From NCBI GenBank assembly GCA_964509205.1, contig CAZDVW010000020.1, positions 1 to 28,809 on the forward strand: 28,809 bases of DNA. The letters run 5' to 3'. Source of the stretch: Duodenibacillus sp964509205 (GTDB taxonomy: Bacteria > Pseudomonadota > Gammaproteobacteria > Burkholderiales > Burkholderiaceae_F). The notes beneath the pieces were generated by a model. It saw only the letters and a program-made list of their open reading frames with translations. It did no database searches and was not told the origin of the DNA. Positions within the stretch are counted from its first letter, which is position 1, and each line of letters opens with the position of its first letter. Made by a program: the position numbers and the translations under genes. Below are positions 25,770 through 28,809 of the stretch, in pieces.

Positions 25770-27998
25770 ATGCGCCTGAAAATTTTCGGAGTTTTTCTGG
25801 CGTTTTTCGTTGCGGTGCAGGGTGCGGCAATGACCGATGCGGCTTTGGCGTCAACGGAGAATTCGTCTTTGCGTCCGAAGGTCGGATTGGTTCTTTCCGG
25901 GGGCGGAGCCAGAGGCTTGGCGCACATCGGCGTCTTAAAGGCACTTGAGGAATTATCAATCCCCGTTGACTGCATCACGGCAACGAGCATGGGCGCCCTT
26001 GTGGGCGGCGGTTATGCGGCCGGCTACTCGGCCTCTGAGATTGAGGCGCTGACGCTGGCAATCGATTGGAAAAGAATGTTTTCAAGCCGTCCAGATCGCC
26101 GGGAGATGAAGTGGCGCGCCAAGCAAGACGATGATGCGTCGTTAGGGCGCAGTCTTGAACTGGGACTGACAGCGAAGGGATTTCGAACGCCGGGCGGGTT
26201 GATTTCCACTCAGGAACTGACGCTTTTTTTGAGACGCTCCGTGCAGTTTGCAGACGCAATCAACGACTTTTCCGATCTGCCGATTCCGTTTCGCTCGCTT
26301 TCGACTGATCTTTTGACCGGCAACCGCGTCGTGCTTTCGCGCGGCATTCCGCTTTCTGAGGCGATGCTCGCCTCGATGTCGATTCCGGGCGTGTTTTCTC
26401 CGGTCAAATACAAAGGGATGCTTTTGTGCGACGGCTGTCTTGTGGACAATTTGCCTGTGCAGGAAGCCCGAGCCATGGGAGCCGAGCGTCTGATTGTCAT
26501 CAATGTCGGGACTCCGCTTTTCGGCGAAGAAGAGCTCGAAAACATCCCGGGAATCATGGCGCAGGTTGTCAACATCTTGACGGAACAGAACGTGCAGCGC
26601 TCGCTGGCGGCCGTTCAGCCGACCGACGATTTAATTGTTCCGGATCTGGCACGTTTTACAGCTGGAGATTTTGAGAAAGCTCATGAGATTATTGCTGCCG
26701 GCTATGCAGCCGTGATGGCCAAGAAAGACAGTCTGGCCCAGTTTCGGGTCAGTGAGCCGCATTACCGCACATGGCGTGCGGAGAAAAAAGTTCTTTTAGC
26801 GCAAGCCGACAGTCGGCGTATCGAACGCATTGAGGTTGCGGGCAACGGAGAAATCAGCCAGGAAAGCATCATCAAAGAAGCGAATTTGGATATTTCAAAG
26901 CCGGTTCGCATTCAGGATGTGGAAGACAGTGTCCGCCGCCTTTGGGGAACAGAGCATTTTGAGAAGATTTCCTATCGCTTCCGTCCGGGAAGATACGGCG
27001 ACACACTGGTTTTCGAGCCGGAAGAGTGGCCTTGGGGACAATCCAATCTGAAATTCGGCGGCTCGCTTGAGACGGATTTTATGGATTCGGCCAGATATGC
27101 CCTTGTGGTCGCTTACACGCGCGGCGCTTTAAACCGATGGGGCGGCGAGTGGCTTACTCAAGTGCAGTTTGGTGATAAGCGCTACATCTACACGGAACTT
27201 TACCAGCCGCTCGGCGCAGCGAGCCCCTGGTTTGTTCGTCCGTTCGCCGGCTTTGATTACGAGCCTTACGATGTGTACCGCAGAGAAACCGGAGACCACT
27301 CTCTGGCAGAGGTCAAACGGCTTAGTTTTGAAACGGGAATCGATCTTGGCGTTGAACTGGGGCGTTTCGGTCGGATTGTCGGATCATTGGGATGGAAACG
27401 CACGTCCTATCACGTCATCCGCGGGGATGTTGCCGTCGAGCCGACGACGCGCCAACCGTTTGTCGCCGGTGAGTTTGCCTATGACACGCTCGACGATGTG
27501 AATTTTCCGAGAACCGGTGCAAAGGCGGCTCTGCATTACTCGTATGCACTCGGATCTTCCGACAGTTACTGCGCCAACGTGCGGGCGGTTGTTCCCGTGG
27601 CATTGGATAAAAATTGGACGACGGTTTTTGCCGCTTATGCAGGCCGCTCAAAGGGCAGTGAGTACTATTCGCTCGGAGGACTGTTCTCGCTGTCGGGTTC
27701 GCCCGAGCACCGCTATGTCGGACAGCGCATGATGTTCGGCGCCGTTCGCCTTTCTCGGCAAATCAACGACTGGACGGGTTATCCGGTTCCCATGTACGTC
27801 GGAGCGACGCTCGAGGTGGCAAAGCTTTACAACAAGGATCGTCCGACGTGGTCGCACAAAGACAATCGCTGGATCGGAGCCGGAAGCGTTTTCTTCGGAG
27901 CCGATACTTGGATCGGTCCCGTGTTTGTCGGACTCGGCCATACATTAAGACACGGAACGGCCGTGAACTTGTATTGGGGAAGAGTAAGTTGGTGGTAA
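25770..27998 (+). CDS. Patatin-like phospholipase with POTRA and beta-barrel (PlpD-like type Vd autotransporter)
   Basis: 742 residues. A signal peptide covers about residues 1-27 (hydrophobic FGVFLAFFVAV, cleavage after ALA). The patatin domain follows at about 35-330: oxyanion loop LSGGGARGLAHIGVLKAL (GGG at 44-46), nucleophile Ser73 in TATSMGALVGG, and Asp221 in CDGCLVDNLP. Next is a POTRA-like segment at about 349-415 (ERIEVAGNGEISQESIIKEA, with VEDSVRRLWGTEHFEKISYR) and a C-terminal barrel of alternating aromatic strands ending GRVSWW. This order defines type Vd secretion as in Pseudomonas PlpD. The elbow is A-T-S-M-G, not the usual G-x-S-x-G, and the dyad is DGC instead of DGG. The frame is open further upstream inside malQ, but GGAGGAAG before ATG 25770 and the signal peptide fix the start. 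It lies 26 bp after glgX::malQ. Confidence 0.92.
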   Translation: MRLKIFGVFLAFFVAVQGAAMTDAALASTENSSLRPKVGLVLSGGGARGLAHIGVLKALEELSIPVDCITATSMGALVGGGYAAGYSASEIEALTLAIDWKRMFSSRPDRREMKWRAKQDDDASLGRSLELGLTAKGFRTPGGLISTQELTLFLRRSVQFADAINDFSDLPIPFRSLSTDLLTGNRVVLSRGIPLSEAMLASMSIPGVFSPVKYKGMLLCDGCLVDNLPVQEARAMGAERLIVINVGTPLFGEEELENIPGIMAQVVNILTEQNVQRSLAAVQPTDDLIVPDLARFTAGDFEKAHEIIAAGYAAVMAKKDSLAQFRVSEPHYRTWRAEKKVLLAQADSRRIERIEVAGNGEISQESIIKEANLDISKPVRIQDVEDSVRRLWGTEHFEKISYRFRPGRYGDTLVFEPEEWPWGQSNLKFGGSLETDFMDSARYALVVAYTRGALNRWGGEWLTQVQFGDKRYIYTELYQPLGAASPWFVRPFAGFDYEPYDVYRRETGDHSLAEVKRLSFETGIDLGVELGRFGRIVGSLGWKRTSYHVIRGDVAVEPTTRQPFVAGEFAYDTLDDVNFPRTGAKAALHYSYALGSSDSYCANVRAVVPVALDKNWTTVFAAYAGRSKGSEYYSLGGLFSLSGSPEHRYVGQRMMFGAVRLSRQINDWTGYPVPMYVGATLEVAKLYNKDRPTWSHKDNRWIGAGSVFFGADTWIGPVFVGLGHTLRHGTAVNLYWGRVSWW

Positions 27999-28023
27999 GT
28001 GTTTTTATGAAGGAGCATCAGAT

Positions 28024-28464
28024 ATGGTATTGAAAACGAAATGCTGGATTCTCAGTTTGGCGTTCTTCTGCTTGGCCGGAAGCGTAGTGTCGACAGCATC
28101 GGCCTCAGAAACCGGTAATGCACTTTCAGAATTGGGGGCGGCTGTTAAGAAAGATTCATCGAGCGCCTGGAAGGCCACCAAGGAAAAAGCCGGTGATGCC
28201 TGGCAGGCGACGAAGAAGATGACGAAAAACGCCAAAGACAAAACTTCGGATGCGGCAGAGGAGGCTTGGGATGCCACCAAGGACAAAGCTTCCGATGCCT
28301 GGAAGGCTACGAAGCGAGCTTCCAGAAACGTCAAAGACAAAGTGGCCGATTCGGCGGAAGACGCATGGGATTCGACAAAGTCCGGCGCCAAGGAAGTGTC
28401 TAAAACAGCCGGCAAAACATGGAAGAATGTGAAAAAGTCGTTGACGCCTTCTCAAAGCTATTAA
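28024..28464 (+). CDS. Small exported protein built of 11-residue LEA-like repeats
   Basis: 146 residues, no named family recognised. The signal peptide covers residues 1-27 (WILSLAFFCLAGSVVSTASA); no lipobox is seen at Cys16. From residue 48 the mature chain is a run of 11-mers of the form AWxATKxKAxD. These group in threes into 33-residue units starting at residues 48, 81 and 114, each of pattern AW-type, A/VW-type, A/VKDK-type. Lys, Asp, Glu, Ala and Trp dominate, and there is no Cys or Pro in the repeats. Such periodicity is typical of amphipathic helices of group 3 LEA proteins. AAGGAG lies 8 bases upstream of the ATG and the patatin gene stop is 25 bp before, so co-transcription is likely. 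A periplasmic protective or membrane-associated helix is a guess. Confidence 0.85.
   Translation: MVLKTKCWILSLAFFCLAGSVVSTASASETGNALSELGAAVKKDSSSAWKATKEKAGDAWQATKKMTKNAKDKTSDAAEEAWDATKDKASDAWKATKRASRNVKDKVADSAEDAWDSTKSGAKEVSKTAGKTWKNVKKSLTPSQSY
28165..28440 (+). repeat. Coding tandem repeat, 33-bp units in 99-bp superunits
   Basis: Encodes the eight and a half 11-residue repeats of the small exported protein. Superunits start at 28165, 28264 and 28363. The amino-acid pattern is conserved better than the bases, so this is an old duplication kept by selection rather than a recent slippage array. Confidence 0.8.
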
Positions 28465-28764
28465 TTGTCTTTACGGACTGCATGCAGTCAGAGAAAAGTT
28501 CCTCTTGCCCGGGAGATGAGCTTCCCGGGCAAGGACCAATCAAACTCGCTCAAAATTTCCCTGCCGACAGTCGGCCGACACCGAAAACGCGCAGCGCAAA
28601 CTGCGTTAATCCGCTAAGTATTTCACGCAATTCCGAGCAACGATATCGGGCAAAAGCTCAGGCAGTCGGTGATTAAAATCACACTGCCCGCATTTCGGTG
28701 CGGAGAACAACAATAATAACTTCAATACTTTTACCAGTCTCGAGTAACAATCACAGGAGGATAT
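28465..28764 (+). promoter_or_regulatory. Intergenic region with several hairpins before the last gene
   Basis: Contains a 14-bp perfect palindrome GACTGCATGCAGTC at 28476-28489, the strong hairpin at 28504-28533, an imperfect stem GGCAGTCGGTGAT/ATCACACTGCC around TAAA at 28661-28688, and directly after it CCGCA/TGCGG near 28688-28703. About 60 unstructured bases then lead to AGGAGG and the ATG. The paired hairpins could be a 5' leader element of the last gene. I do not recognise a known riboswitch class, and no clear promoter is visible. Confidence 0.4.
28504..28533 (+). terminator. Strong hairpin after the repeat-protein gene
   Basis: CTTGCCCGGGA and TCCCGGGCAAG form a perfect 11-bp GC-rich stem with an 8-base loop, 40 bp after the stop. 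No T run follows, so it may be a processing or stability structure rather than a classical intrinsic terminator. Confidence 0.55.
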
Positions 28765-28809
28765 ATGTCTGACGCGATGTCAGGCAGGCAGGCGCTTTTG
28801 CGCTACGGG
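28765..28809 (+). CDS. Start of an unidentified gene (first 15 codons, cut by window)
   Basis: Open frame MSDAMSGRQALLRYG running off the window. A perfect AGGAGG ribosome site stands 4 bases before the ATG, which makes a real start very likely. The 15 residues show no recognisable motif, and no function is proposed. Confidence 0.65.
   Translation, partial: MSDAMSGRQALLRYG

Noticed and set aside
28165..28440. The 33-bp/99-bp periodicity as a CRISPR or minisatellite array
   Set aside because: The period is a multiple of three, the frame is open, and conservation is at the protein level, so it is a coding repeat.
28419..28676. 85-codon plus-strand frame after the repeat protein
   Set aside because: It begins inside the repeat-protein gene in another frame, has no ribosome site, and crosses hairpins; no motif.

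Overview
The window reads as chromosomal DNA from a Gram-negative proteobacterium. The evidence is a type Vd outer-membrane patatin, a sigma-32-like promoter in front of htpG, a tRNA with encoded CCA, and classical ribosome-mediated trp attenuation. TrpE, TrpC, GlgC, GlgA, GlgB and Pgi all look like the versions known from enteric Gammaproteobacteria. TrpG and TrpD are separate proteins here, whereas E. coli fuses them. A host-associated lineage outside the Enterobacteriaceae (Sutterellaceae-like or Succinivibrionaceae-like) would fit, but this is a guess without a database search. I see no insertion sequence, CRISPR array or rRNA.

Layout. (1) 1-4244, minus strand: a tryptophan operon in the order trpL, trpE, trpG, second trpL, trpD, trpC (cut by the window edge). 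It carries two complete attenuators of the same design, one before trpE and one between trpG and trpD. Each encodes a 15-codon leader peptide with Trp-Trp at codons 11-12. (2) 4245-5056: about 800 bp with no convincing gene, then tRNA-Val(CAC) and its terminator. (3) 5348-8134: a LysR-type regulator divergent from an AGCS sodium:amino-acid symporter, with two identical 10-bp palindromes between them. (4) 8190-10185: htpG with a heat-shock-type promoter and a terminator shared with the convergent glgA. (5) 10215-25743: a large divergent glycogen locus. The minus arm is glk-pgi-pgm-glgC-glgA and the plus arm is glgP-glgB-glgX::malQ, separated by about 420 bp of control DNA. (6) 25770-28464: a patatin-like type Vd autotransporter and a small exported protein made of 11-residue repeats, on the same strand and closely spaced behind the glycogen genes. 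(7) 28765-end: the first 15 codons of another gene.

How the genes work together. The minus arm takes glucose to glucose-6-phosphate (Glk), links it to glycolysis (Pgi), converts it to glucose-1-phosphate (Pgm), activates it to ADP-glucose (GlgC) and polymerises it (GlgA). The plus arm adds branches (GlgB), phosphorolyses the outer chains (GlgP), and removes and recycles the limit branches with a single fused debranching enzyme plus 4-alpha-glucanotransferase (GlgX::MalQ). Glucose released by the transferase can re-enter through Glk, so the locus forms a closed storage and recovery module.

The most unusual items are the two in-series trp attenuators, the GlgX::MalQ fusion, and the 33-residue superrepeat protein behind the patatin autotransporter.
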